Source: Melastoma dodecandrum (lineage: Eukaryota; Streptophyta; Magnoliopsida; Myrtales; Melastomataceae). From it: a DNA stretch of 64,000 bases. The position numbers and the translations under genes are program-made. Shown here piece after piece: positions 1-16,508 of the stretch. Each line of letters begins with the position of its first letter. Position 1 is the first letter of the stretch. The stretch spans positions 6,448,001 through 6,512,000 of the forward strand of contig JARUPY010000474.1 in NCBI GenBank assembly GCA_029817715.1, written 5' to 3'. The notes under the pieces were generated by a model. It worked only from the letters and a program-made list of their open reading frames with translations, made no database searches and was not told the DNA's origin.

Positions 1-1449
1 TTGTTTAATGGCATGATTGGGGAAATGATGAACTTGTGTTCAAACTGATGAAGTAGAAAAAAGAAAAAGAACACAACGTAGCGGGAGCGTCAAAAGGCGG
101 ATTATATGCAGCGGGAAGGACTTCTTTTGATTGTAAAGAAGATTTGTCTAAATTTTGTCCCCCTAATGGTAAACTTCGAAACTGAGTTAGAAAACGCCAT
201 ATGAATCCGATATCGACTTTTATTCATAATAAAATGGGTCTCAAAAAGGAATCAAGCAAAATGAATTATGGAATGCATATGAAATATATAAAGTTGCTTT
301 GCTTGTTGATTTTGAGGGGTGGGCATGTACAGCTATGGAAGTGTGCTTCTAGGTCTAGCCCAAGAGTCTCGGCTGTATATCATAACACATTGCAGGTTTC
401 CTATGTACCCATCTTAGGCATGAGATAGATTCTCACGTATTTCGTCTCTTCAGTATTGACTGATATACGCAAAGTGAATGCCTTAAGTCATATATCAGAG
501 AGGTTTGTATGGATTTACAACTTACTTTTAAAAGATTTTGGCGAAATTCGATTCGAATTTGTAAAACTAACCAAGTATCACAACCATGACCCTCATTTTA
601 TAAATAAATAAAAAAAAAAACAAACTTTACAACTGCGACACTATGACATGAAACCAATGACACGGTTGGAAACCCTGTTTTTTCTTTTACTTAAATCATC
701 CCACATAAAAATGTTGTCCAGAACCCCGTCATTGATTTTCCTATTTGTAATCGCGGTTCCGAACCGCATATGCTCCCACTTGGCTTTTTCATGGGAAATT
801 TCCGTACCAAAAAAGAGAGTTGTTATTTCAGATCACGACACTCCTCTGACTATAAGCATGACAACAATATATCCCCAAAGACCGACACCAACACCCATTC
901 AAGTTTTATTTCAAGCATGACTATAATATTGATCGTAAAAATATTTCGAGACTCAAACTCGACTTTACTGCTTTCAAACACTTTAATGGTTAGAAAAACT
1001 TTTGCCAGAATTTTAGTTGGAAAAGGAATTACCAAAGAAGTGACGTTCAAAATTCCATTTCCAAATCCTAACCAAACACAAAAAAATGTTATATTTCTTA
1101 AAATTTTAATTCTAATCCATATCATTTCTATATACCAAACATAGCAATTATGCCCTGATCCCCAGCTTATATTCATCAAGCCCAATATTAAAGACAAAAA
1201 ACACATTTTAATGATGTTTATTCAAACACAAAAAAGCATTGTCAATCGAGAAGTAGGCTGTGAAGAAACACAAGACTATCATATACCAACTCTAAATAAT
1301 TCAAGTTTCTGGTTTACCAAAATTCGCCACCACCTCCCCGTGGTCCTGCAAAATCGGACCAAAACTAAGGCTCTCCGTGAGATAATGCCACCACAGGAAG
1401 AAGGACTTCCAGTTTCCGCTTACATTTTGGGGTGGGGGGGGGGGAAGCT
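1..1449. other. Intergenic, no gene recognised
   Basis: AT-rich sequence downstream of the UTP25 stop codon. The open frames are short and none resembles a known protein. The stretch about 960-1140 has the look of a degraded MITE (for example the reverse complement of 1070-1082 reads like the common plant TGTTTGGTT terminus), but no matching second terminus was found. A G-run at 1433-1444 lies just beyond the UTP25 stop. Confidence 0.5.
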
Positions 1450-4400
1450 CTAACAGAAAACGAAGACACTCTTGTCTGATGTCACCATCCGCTTGGCTGA
1501 TGCGGAGCCAACGATTCTCTCAAGCTGGAAGTACCAACAAGCAAACAAGCACACACCGGTTCAGTTGAATCTGAATAGCATTTGATGAATAAAGATGGGT
1601 CCAGATTCAGGACAATTGCCAGACAGAGGTGGGAATTTACCCTCAAGTGATCGAAACGAGAGAAAAGTACTGAGCACGTCATCTCCTCGGAACCCTCGAG
1701 CAAGTTCACAATCTGTGGTAAAAAGATTACCAAAAACGTCAATGAAAAGAAGCACTAAAGTGTGAGCCGACGAAACACCGGGCTAATTCCCTTACCTCTG
1801 GGTAGAACTCCTTCCTTTCTGGCAAGGAATATATTATCAGACTTTTTATCCCTCGAATCTGCACAGCAGAAAAGCATGTGTTTCAAACAGCTTCCAAACA
1901 GGCTCACATTGACTATCTTTTGCATGGCTAATAACCTTATATCTGTGGTAGAAGTGAGCTCTCTCGGTATACAGCATGATTTTCTGGGTTCCTTCAAAGA
2001 ACCATAACCTCGATCGCGAAATGTCACTCTGCTTTGTGTACCTATGAATCAACATAATTTAAAGCCAAAACCACAAATGGGACTTACAATAGAATTAGTG
2101 CAGAATAATTGCAAGTCCTTACTCCCCCAGTAGACAGAAAGATGCACTTTGTGATTTCAGGAAACTTCGAAGCCGAACGAACTCAAAGTAAGAGCTTGTG
2201 AAGAGCATTACCCCTCCCTGTGTAAAATTTACCAAGCATGTAAAAGAATATCAGAGAAAGCATCGTAGCAACTAAAATAACAGAAACCCCATGCAATTGT
2301 GACCACCCATGCAAACAACACACTTCTGAGTTAGTTGCCTTTTTCCCTTTCATGGGATCCTATTAATTTCTCTGAGACATCTAAATATAAACATATTAGA
2401 ATTCCTTTCAAGTCATTCATTCATTATGTTATCTCAACACTCTTATCAGCTCTACTTCAGCATATTAGTTGACTCTAGTCAGTTTTCTTGCCATTTTCCT
2501 TTTCTATGCTTTCTGCTTATGTTGCATGTACATGGTACTTAAGCATCGTTAATGGTGGAACTATATGCATATGCAAATCCCGAATACCTGTGTAGAATCT
2601 TTGATCTTGGGGAAGACCTACATCAGAACAATCAGCAACATAAATGTTAGAGAAGAATGGCAGAAAGTACTTGACCCTGTTGCAGAATTCTTAACTTTCC
2701 ATTGAGTATCTTATCAAAATAAAAAGAATTCCATTTACGAGGCCAGCAAAGAAGAATACATATGGATATTCAAGACCGTTCTCAAACCATAATTGACATG
2801 GTGCTGCCAAGAGATGGACATTAATTCAAAAGCAACAGCAGCATGCACGATGCACCTCATTCTTAAGTTATCATTTGACAAGGACACTCAGATGCAGGAC
2901 TGCCACGTCAATGATCAGAAAAATCAAATAATAAATTGTTATTTATTGACCAACAGTAGTCAACTCACGAACCGCAGTCCAATCTTATTCCGCATAAGCA
3001 AATATTTCTTAAGGATGGTATAGTTTGTGTTCACTCTACATGATTTGGACACATGATGGAAATAACTTGCATGTTTACCTTTTCTGAAAAGTACTGGAGG
3101 CGGGCATCATCAGCACTCTCTATGGAGTCAGCAGGAAAACGTTCATAAACCTGTATGGAAAGTGCATCTCAGAAGTAATAGGATTGGGTGCGTGTACTCT
3201 AAAATTGCAAATTATTTTCACATCTTTGACCAACAACCATGACCAATGAGTCGAAAAGACACTTGACTGTGGAAACACTGAAGTATAAACATTTTCCCAA
3301 TTCAACGTTACAAACCATATGAAGAACTGGTGCGAAACACCTAAGTGGACTCAAAGCTTTTTAGAAACTTCATTTAATGCATTCAACGAGTTGCAGAAAA
3401 AAGATATGTTTTAACATTGATATCATGTTTCAAATTAGAAACACAAAAAAATGTAACCGTCGATTAGTAACAGCAGTAGGCACAAAGTCAAGCTAAGAAC
3501 ATTCTTACAAAATTATCTCAAAGATGAACAGCAAAAGAAATGCAGAAATGACAACCCTGCTTCTCGTTATGTTAAGTTGGAAATCAAAATAAATAATAAA
3601 TGACCATGATAAGGGTAAAAGCACCTGTCGGACTTGAAGTAACACTTTTGAGAGGACGCCTTTATACTCGCATACTAACTTCACCTGTACAAACAAGCAG
3701 TCTGTTATCAAGGTTTTCTTTGGCTATTTTCTTAGAGAATGAAAAACTCTGAATATTATAAGGCACTTGTATAAAGCCAGATTAATGTGCTGTCAACTTC
3801 TAAATGAGAATTAAAGCCGGCCAGCAATCTCCTTCCGCATGGATCACCTATTTACAAACTTAAGGGAAGTGCATAAACCTTCATTTGTCCTTTGGCCATC
3901 TAACTACAGTATAAGGGTTGACAGAAAATGCCTGGTTTATCAAGCTTAATGCAGTAGTCAGTCATTCTTCTACGGTACTAATAGACAGGGAAAAATGCGT
4001 AATGTACATTGAGGCATGAAAACGGCTCACTTAAGGTGTGTTCGAGAATTGAGGAAAAGAGTGGAAAAGGAAAGAAGAGTAGAGAAAATTTTAGTGAGAG
4101 AAATTTTTTGGGAATCATGTTTTCCCGACTTTCCATCCTTTTCCACCGGAAACAAACAAAGCAAAATAGAGAGACAAAGATGCATTTGTGCAAAGGGTTA
4201 TAAAGAGCACACACAGTTGTCAAAGCAACAGCCATTCAGAAGCACATTGCAGCCTCCTATAGAAAGAACACATATAATTAATCAGAAAGAATAAGAAAGA
4301 AAATTCACAAACCTTTCCTTCGTAATTGACAAAATTGCGATTGAACAATGCATTCATATCTGCGAATATAAAACACAGTGAGCTTGCATAAGACCTGTAG

Positions 4401-7400
4401 AAAACATCATGTGATTTCATAAAACAAGGGAATTATCTACCATGAGTTTGCAGGGGACATCGTCATAAAACAGCCAAATCACTATGATGCATGCCCATAC
4501 AGGTCAAAAGGTCTGTCTAGGTGCTAGGCACTTGACCAGTTTATTGCTCGAGGCCCTAGACAAGGCACTCTTCTAAGAAAAACAAGGTGCTAATTTAACT
4601 TACAGTTATATAGTTATAATACTAGTATAGAGTCAGCTAAGCCAATTGGCTGCTGTAACAATACATTTCTAGTTGCTGGGAGATAAAAAAAAATTATTTG
4701 TTCACAAAGGCCGCATACACCCTTGGATAGGCAACTTAGAAGATGATAAACAATCCAAATTATGCAGTGGAATTTGATGTACCAACTGTAACTCTCCTAT
4801 ATTATTTTAAAGAACATAGCTTTCTCAGCTAGAAAATGTTAAGACTGATAACACGATGTATAAACCATTTATGACTGCAAATTCTTATGATAACATCTAT
4901 TTTCGACCCAAAAAAAAAATCTTGCCATGGAATGAACGATCTGACCTTTTGATCAAACAAATACAAATGAAGGAAAACTGAATTTTTCCGTCAGAACAGA
5001 TCGTCTTCACCGGTTCACTCCAAGGTCAAAGGAATTAAATGCAAAAATATCTACCATGTGGGAGTAATTGCATTATATTTCTAAGCATGCATTATGCTTA
5101 CTTAGTGCTTTTGAAATAAAACAACAGACGAGCAAATTCAAACTACCTGGGTTCAAATAATGCCCAAGAACAATTGACTGTCGATAAAATCTAGCATTTC
5201 CATCCAAGTACCTATGACAATAAAAAAAAAAGAGAGAGAGATCATTCTTTTCCAGATAACACTTACTTTGATGATTGATTGTTAGCTTCAAAATCAAGTG
5301 ACTCAAAAACTATGATTGAACAAGTGGTTGTGCAAAAGTAAAGAAGATATACCAAACTTGAAGGGAGAATACAAGGTCATTTATATCACGAGTGAAAGGG
5401 AATCTCAAATGGAGGGAAATGTTAAACAGTTATAGGTCCTAATGATACCACATAATGTTAAATCCAAATAGCATACCACGGTCTTACACGCATCACATCA
5501 GTTCCAAGCTGTTTCGATGGTAACTGATTCAACTGTTCAACAACCGTCTTCACATGTGCCCAATTCTACAAAACTTTCACAGAATGGTTATTGACAAATA
5601 AGGACAAAGAAAGTGAGTTAATGTATTGCAAAGAATTAAAAGTTTGATGCACCTGCATAGCGATTATGTCTGCATAATCTATTATGAGAACCTGTTGCCA
5701 TTCAGAAAATTGAAATTGTCAGAATAATGTTTTCTTCTTATGGTGGAACAAAAACATTGTGCAGACAAGCTTAAATTGGTCTTAAAACAATCCAAGTAAA
5801 TTGATGTACCTCTATAGAAGAAAGGTAGTCGACATTTTTCTCCTTCTCCCTTTCAGCCTCCCCTATTTTCTGTCAGTTGTCATTTTGAGCTTGTTTTAGA
5901 ATTGACTTCAAAGTTAAGAAGGCAGCAACAGTAAATTATTTAACCAAGGAAAACAGGAACAATATATATTCTCTAGAATGGTCCATTCCCTCAATGGAAG
6001 CCTTCTCATTTCTACACCTATGCAGAAAATAACAACGGGACAAAAGGAACTCGGATAACAACACAAGGCAATACTTATCAAAGAAAAAAGAAAGGAATAG
6101 CAGGCAAGTTGCAAGGAAAATGAAGAAAACATTTAGAAAGTAGGTGAAGCATCTTTTACCAAACACATAAATGAATACCAAAGGTCACTAGTTGCTCAAA
6201 TACTTCCACATCAATAACAACGATGCTCGAAATTAAGGTCAGGACTTTTAGCACAAACTGCAAAATTAAGGTCGACAACAACGATAGTCAAACCTTTATC
6301 CTACTTGGGGGTGATAACCCAATATGCTTGAGAACTACTACCTATGAACATGAATTATTACTGGGGAGACCATTGTGACTTCAACAGTAGAAAACTGGAA
6401 ACCAAAACAATGCTACATTGAGGAATGAGAGAACTCAGACAAGATGACCAGATCTTCGGAGAGAAAAGTTCTCCATACATGCGTCATGCAAATCATTGAA
6501 AAAGCTACCATAGAAGCACAGGAGCTTTGTTCCTCACTACCATAGAACAGGAAATATTTTATCAAATATGGCAGAAGGTTAAGAAATTTTTTAGTCCCCC
6601 TAACTTGCTGTTCAAAAAGGTGAGCTTAGTTTCCAAAAACAATCGTTGTCCTCGACAACGAGTTCACAAGGAAAATTTATTTCCTTATATAAACTTGCGG
6701 TTGTGAACAGTGAGTTCACCTTTACGTTAATTGGACTCATTGTTAACAAAAACGAATTCTTTGTAGAAGTAAGCTCGTTGTTGTTAACAACGAGTTAAGG
6801 AACAGATATTTCAAGAATTGTTGAACGTTCTACCTTATTTGACAATTTTTTTTGTCAATTAACCATACCAAGGAGCAAACCTCATAAATGCAGTCAAATA
6901 CAATGTGTCATGGAAGTAAGATTGCTTACAGTTATCAAGCCAAGAGGAGATGCCACAATCATGTCCGACTTATAGAAATCATTGTAAAGCTTAATGCTTT
7001 TCCTGGAAACAAAAACAGAGATATTAATCAATAGAATGATAGGACATTGCAAGAGAGTAACATCAAAAGGAATGTTATCCCATCCCAATCCATTTTGAAA
7101 GTAGATCATTCTAAAACTAACCCGTCGTACTTTGTGGCTTAGCAGAACTAGCAAAAGTTTGACAGCTGATTGGTGGTCATTAAGAACTTATCTAGTGGAA
7201 AAGGTTTTTCAATGACGATAAGAAAAATCAACAATATTAGCTGGAAAGGGTATAACATGAATACATGACCCTTAAAACAGCCACATGAAGTACCAGTTAA
7301 CTTTTTATAGAAACCCCAGATATATGCTATATATTTCCTTAAATAAAAATATGCCATTGCGCCTCAAGAAGTTAAAACCCAAAGATCCAGAGTACCCCAG

Positions 7401-10400
7401 CTAAAATCTATTTATCGTTTAAGAAATTGGGATAAATGCTTAGCCTCCTTGATAGAAGTATAATAGAAGCAAGTCTAATTTCATCAGACAGTCGAATGAT
7501 AGTACCACAGAGACACAATGGGAATGTTAAATGACAATAACCTGGTAAATTTAATCCCAATCATGAAGTGATCATCAGTATTTCCATTGAAAAGTGCTGT
7601 AAAGTCTGATGGTTTTGAAGAGTTCTGGCCAGGACCATTCATCTTATCAGGGTCCTCATTTTCATCGGCCCCTCCACCAAAATCCTCCATAAACCGTGCC
7701 ATGTGCTCAACATTAACCTATTACGAAGAAGTTGACCAAGTTTAATATTTACGCCAGAAGACTTATTCCACTACTGAGGTTAAACCGCTTCAATTTGCTA
7801 CAAGATGACATCAAATGTAAGATAACAATGAACAGATCAACACCTTGTGGGAGGGAGGCACAAGCTGAATTAGCCTTCGAACAACTCGATACGCAATGCT
7901 TCGTAGAGGCAGCAAAATCAACACCTGCATTTCAGCATTGAGAGTAATAATGCAAAACAGTAAACAAAGAAACACTCTTCATCAACTAGGTCAAGAAAAT
8001 ACATAATAAAACAACGATCGAAAAGGACTTTTTTTGTGCTTATGCAAAAGCTGAACTTGGATCAAATGGGGTTAACAAGGAGCTCTCTTGTATCTCTTTC
8101 AAGTTATTCCATTACGTTAAGTTAACAATAAGATTTCGTGGTTAAAACTATCCAATCACACAATATATCTATGCCCCCTTGTCATTCTACCACAGAACGA
8201 TTAAGTGCAATCTTGATAAAAGTAAGAGTTATAGGTAAAGTGAATAGTAGTAAATGTTCAAATAAAACTCTTTAATGGAATTTACAATTTCCCAAGCAAA
8301 TCAACTAGATTAAAATTTTAAACTTAGTTTGAAGTGATTATCCAGCAAGAAAATATAAAACCACATAGATCGAACAAAATTATGTTCACACACTTTTTAG
8401 TACTTCCCATCCATCCCCCCACTCCTCTAATAAACAGGACAAGAAATAAGCTTAAAGAGGATTCTTGGCCAGAACAAAAAGAAAACAGACAAAGAAAAAT
8501 ATGGTTTACCTTAGCTCGAGTAAACCCCTGATCAAGAAACATTTCATTATTATGAAGTAAATCCTCCTTTGTGGACTCTTGATTCTTGGACAATTTTGAG
8601 TCATTCTTAGTCACAAGATCCCGAGTCTTAAATATATGATTTAACTGCAAACTGATACAGTTAAGACATTCTTCTTTTGGTTTGAAAATACAGAATAATC
8701 TTAAAAGATAGTGGATGACAGAAGAATTTGAAGGGTTGAAATCCAAAGGAATGAAGGATAAGACCCTACGGAATGCATGATGTAGGCATTCATGGTACTT
8801 GAATCTTCTCTCTGGCCCTTGAGGTAAAAAGGTTTTTTGTTGCAGTTCAAGACATCTCGATAGCTGTTGACTGATACAAGGATTCCAAAACAAGTTAATA
8901 CCTGAATCGTGAAAATATATGAAAATATCTTCCAGTAAGGGAAGGATCATTGGTCAACATTTGCTTGAGCAGATAAACATTGCAAATAACACTGTTTTCG
9001 TGCCATCCAAGCGGAAATTTCACCCAGTGTGTTGTTTGCACAATGCGGTGACTTCATTCAGATGCAGCAAATACCAGTTTATGATTAATCAACTGGTTTA
9101 TGACTTCTCCAACTGGAAAAATGCCGCAACTACCAGTTTCAAATAAAGCTACTCCATAAAAAATGAATCTTACTTATACCAATAAATAAATCAGAATCGT
9201 TCACTACAAAAGTTTGCAATCATGCGACAATAACTCGTGATGACACAACATTACAATTTGAAATCAAACCTCCTCATCACAAATCATTCAAAATAGATGT
9301 ACATTAGTTGTCTATCAAACAGACACTTTGAATGGTATAACACCAGAAAAGTTTTGTACCGAAAATGAAAGCATTGACATCACCATATTAACATTATTGG
9401 ACGAGAAAGCAGCCACAAGTTTTGAAGTCTACCACATCAAGAAGACAAGGACAGGTAAAAGAGGATTAAACATTGTTGACCACTTGAGAAAAGAGTTTAA
9501 AGATGGTTGCTTACAAAAAGAAAAAAGCATTCTTTCCTTGGATGCATGAAATGTATGGCCTCCAGATTCCTTATATGTACTCAACCAGTGCTTAAACAAC
9601 GCTGGCTTCAGATTAGATTCAAATATCCAGTTTTCTTCCTGCAAAGAAGACATTATATTATGGCCCACTGACACCCATATGACATAGTAAACTTATTTTT
9701 CTCTTAATTGGGAACAAGAAGATGAAACACTAATGCAGTACTAATCGATTCCACGGGCAGAAGATACTTTCACATTGAGTAAATTCTCTAGCAAAACTTT
9801 ATTCTTTGGTTATCCATTATCACATCATTCTGAGTGAAATTTCATTTATTTATTCTCCACTATCTTTCAACTTGAGATAGTGTCATGAAAATACTTTGTA
9901 AAGATAAAAAAACTTAAGGACGATGTTAGGCTTAAAATGACAATTGATTCACCTCAGCATCTCTTTCAATCAATCTATTATGACCATCGAGCTTCAAATG
10001 GACAAGCACCAACACAGTGAAAAGAAAATTTCCTCATTATGGAGTCGAGCCACTTTGCAAACACTTACAGTGACAAATATAATACTACTTACACAGACAA
10101 TGGATCCCTTTCCTAGCCACACCAGCCAACCAGGGTTCTGGTTAACATCATACCAAGTGGGACTTTATTTATTGATATCCATTATCCAAAAAATAAAGGT
10201 AAATACAAAGAAAATATCGTGTATACAAGTACTAGGTCAAATCTTGACTAAAACTTCATTATTAAAAATCCATTTTCAAAAAAATAAATAAATAAAATTG
10301 TCATTTCTGTCTACCAATGCACAGGTCAATAGGACATGCAGTTCATATATCTTCATGATTAAACCAATCCAAAAATAAAGAAAGCACTTACCGGTATCTT

Positions 10401-12733
10401 TAAGCATTCTCTTGTTCCGATCCACTTGCAATTTGGCAGGTCAGGATCAGGAACCTCCCAATTATATTTTTGTCTCTTCTCCGAGACTTCATTAATCTCT
10501 TCATTGGACAGTGTGTGCCCCATATGTGAACTAAACGAACTGCAAACTCATCCATGTTAAAAAGAAAGGAATCACCAGGTGAAAAGCATCGGTGAATTCA
10601 AAATAAGGATTTCACGGGAACACTCAGTAATTCAAACTATATCTTTCAGACAGATAATTTCACAAAGTTAAGAATTTAAGGGCTGACCAAAAGGTACGAC
10701 TTGTCAGGGACAAGGAATAAAACTTTCCTAGGGCTAACATGAAAAAAGAAGCACTTGTCTGATCAAAACAAAAATCATTTGTAAATATTTTGTCCAAGAT
10801 AATGATAACAGACTACTTTTTAAATAACAATAGTTTAGCTCCGTAATTTTTGTATTCTTAGGGCAAAAACTGTGCAATATGCATGCATGTCATTTGCAAC
10901 AAGGATAAAAATGCATGTGCTTGGTCAGCAACAGTGCACAAAAAGATTGTTTCCCAGCGTCAAGAAACAGGCATTTGACAACACAGATAAGACTCACCAG
11001 AAATGCTATCCAGAAAAGAATTTCAATAAGAATTAATCTCAGTAATAAACGGCTGATTTGGACACATCATTGCATATTATGCTCTCGTGACAGTGTAACT
11101 ATAAAATAATGTGTCTTACAACATCCAGTAATCTGCATATACTGATGTGAAAATTAGCTCAGAAAATAAAACAATCACTAGAAGAATGGCAACCCATAGC
11201 AAAATGCACATGATAAGACTGGCGGAATTAGAAAAAGGTTTAACCTCAAGGAAATCGAATGTCCAGTCCCACTACAGGATGCTTCCATCTGGTATTCTTC
11301 CTCCGAGTCTGAGGACTCACAACCATCTTCAGCATCTGTTTCTTCACTCTCTATGGAATCATTATCAACACTGTCAATCTCTTCAATTGTACCAGCTTCT
11401 TCACCAGCAGATTCATCTTCAGTTTCTGAAAGAGAACCGACAAGGCCTAAGATCTCAAAGTGAAAAAGCTTAACCACTAGGTAACAACCTGTATAAAACT
11501 TAACTAACAAACTTGTCCACAAAAATTTCACAACTAATCCCTATAATATAGGCCAATGGCCGCAACAGAAATGAAAAAATCACATAATAAACAACATTTG
11601 TTTTCAAAGAAGTGAAGGTCCCCCTACTACCTATTCTCTCAACAAGTTAGCTCGGTGAGAAAGGATTGGTGTTCGACTATTAACTGTAAACAATAGCAGT
11701 TACAGTCACTCGATGGAAATGTTTGTTTTTCGAATGAACTGACAAATCCCTTACAATGAGACAACCACTGTAAAAGTCCAGAGTATTACTTTAGGACAGA
11801 AACTTTTTTTCTTAACCTTCTCTATTTCTCTAAAAGCAGTATCACAACCTGACCATAATAACAACAATGAATCCAGATCAAGATTGACACATGTTATAAG
11901 AATGGAAATGGGGTGGACTTGGGACTGTAGAAACTCATCCCATCAATTACAAAGGACAATTAAAGAACACCCATAAAGGGTACTTACTCTATAACAAGAA
12001 TAGAGAATTGAAACATGAGACCATAATATCAAAAATTTTATAGATGGAGAAATAGGTAACCAGCAGCTCACCCTCGTTCGAACGTTCAATATATGTGTCA
12101 TCAAATGACTCAGGATCGCCCTCCTCTTCTTCTGTGTCGCTCTCACCTTCCTCCCGTCTCAGTCTATCCAAGGGAGAAAGAACAAAAACATAACGTTGTC
12201 AAACGACAAACCCCAATATTAACATTAAACCAATTAATGAAAAATGGAGCAGTACCTCCTTCTGTACGCATCTGATAACACTTTATTGTCAGATCCGAGC
12301 TTCATCAAAAGATTTTCATACACAGAAGGCTCTTTGTGCATACCGGCATCGACCAAAACATCTTCATCTTTCTCCGTAGCAGACTCCTCTGCTTAAAAAT
12401 AGTTCCCAGAGAGTAAGCGCGGCAATGTCATTGTAAAACGAACAGCTCAAGTCACAGAAGCAAAATAGTCACAATGACGTCGTGTTACCACGGCCAACTT
12501 CAGGGGAGAAGTACTCCGCCGCCCTCCGTTCAGAACCCTTACTCGATTTCCCACGCCCTTCGAAAGCCTCCGGGGTCCTCCTCCTCTTTAAACCTGCGTA
12601 TAACCACCACTTTCACATGCCAATCCAGCGGACAACTTCACAACTCCCTAAAACCTAACGAACCGTCGCTCAATGACCAGAAAGAAAGAACAAACGGAAA
12701 CTCACCCCGCTGGCGACGACTACTAATCCCCAT
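1450..12733 (-). CDS. UTP25: U3 snoRNA-associated protein 25 (UTP25/DEF), about 25 exons
   Basis: Nucleolar SSU-processome protein needed for 18S rRNA maturation. The family is DEAD-box-like but lacks working ATPase motifs. Translation starts MGISSRRQRG (exon 12733-12706), joins GLKRRRTPEAFEGR at 12593 in frame, then the acidic N-terminal region (SDTEEEEGDPESFDDTY near 12100; EETDAEDGCESSDSEEEY near 11320). Conserved core pieces follow in order: NSYRDVLNCNKKPFYLKG (about 8840), FLDQGFTRAK (about 8520), VLILLPLRSIAYRVV (about 7890), DHFMIGIKFTR (about 7560), KSDMIVASPLGL (about 6960), VLIIDYADIIAMQ (about 5690), VYERFPADSIESADDARLQ (about 3120), GGVMLFTSSYFEFVRLR (about 2200), IMLYTERAHFYHRYK (about 1990), SLIIYSLPERKEFYPE (about 1830). 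The last exon starts LERIVGSASAKRMV and ends with TAG at 1450-1452. Every splice pair checked (first four and last six exons) keeps frame, so the gene looks intact. The individual exon limits in the middle are approximate. Confidence 0.93.
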
Positions 12734-13614
12734 AGCAGCGCCGGAAGGTCCGGTGACGCCCGCCGACGCCGGTGAGGAGTGATCGAGAGAAGACGTCGGC
12801 GGCGGGAAGTGCTGGCGTCTGTGTGGGAGCACGTTGGCGCGTCGGAGAATTTTGGGATTGGGGTAAGAAATAAACCCTACTACGCACCCGCTTTCACCCT
12901 CTATTTTGTAATTATAAGGATGTTGTGGGAGAGATAAAAAGATTAAGAAACTTCTGAATTAAAATGTATGAATAAAAGAAAAGTGTTAAAATATATTACG
13001 TATTATTTTATTTTTTTTAGGAATTGAATGGATTCACATTCCAAATAAGTAGTCCATAGTTGATGTACTTCACAATGTATAATTACCCCTCGGGAATATT
13101 TTCAATTTTAGGTATACCTCGTTTTGATGATTGCGAATAAATTATTTTTTAAAAAATTATTATGAACAAATCCGATCAATGGAGAGAATATTATATTTTT
13201 TCTTCTCCGGAAAAAAATACATTATGAATAAATCAAATACAGTTTTATGAGTAATATAAAAATTTAACCTTTTTGACTTGTGAATGTAACGGATAACTAA
13301 AATCCTTTGCTGATGATGAATTGTGATTTTTCCGTTTACCCCTTTATGCGTTTTCGTATTTTGCCCCTTTGTTTTCGGCTATATAAATAATCTCTTCCAA
13401 CGCAGTCCTGTTTCCCTCTCTCTCTCTCTCTCTCCCCGCGCTTCCCTTTTCCGTTCTCTCTCCCCGCCTGCTCTCCTCGCCGGCTGCCGCTGCGACCACC
13501 AGGAGGAAAGCTCCCTCGAGGTCGGCCTCATCTCGATCTCCGCCTCCGATTCGTGTGACCTGATCTTTTTTTGTGCGCATTCGCTTTGACAGATCTGCTA
13601 GGGTTTGACATCCG
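12734..13614. promoter_or_regulatory. Shared upstream region of UTP25 and the E2 gene
   Basis: The two start codons are 881 bp apart and the genes diverge. On the E2 side there is a TATA-like TATATAAAT at 13380-13388. About 30 bp downstream is a CT run at roughly 13414-13434, the usual pyrimidine-rich start and leader of plant housekeeping genes. No clear TATA was seen on the UTP25 side. The middle is AT-rich without recognisable elements. Confidence 0.6.

Positions 13615-16508
<2,894 letters not shown>

Noticed and set aside
850..1206. 118-codon minus frame
   Set aside because: Lies in AT-rich spacer with MITE-like composition and shows no protein similarity.
8324..8950. 208-codon minus frame
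   Set aside because: It overlaps two UTP25 exons in a different frame over part of its length; the conserved UTP25 peptides come from the spliced reading.
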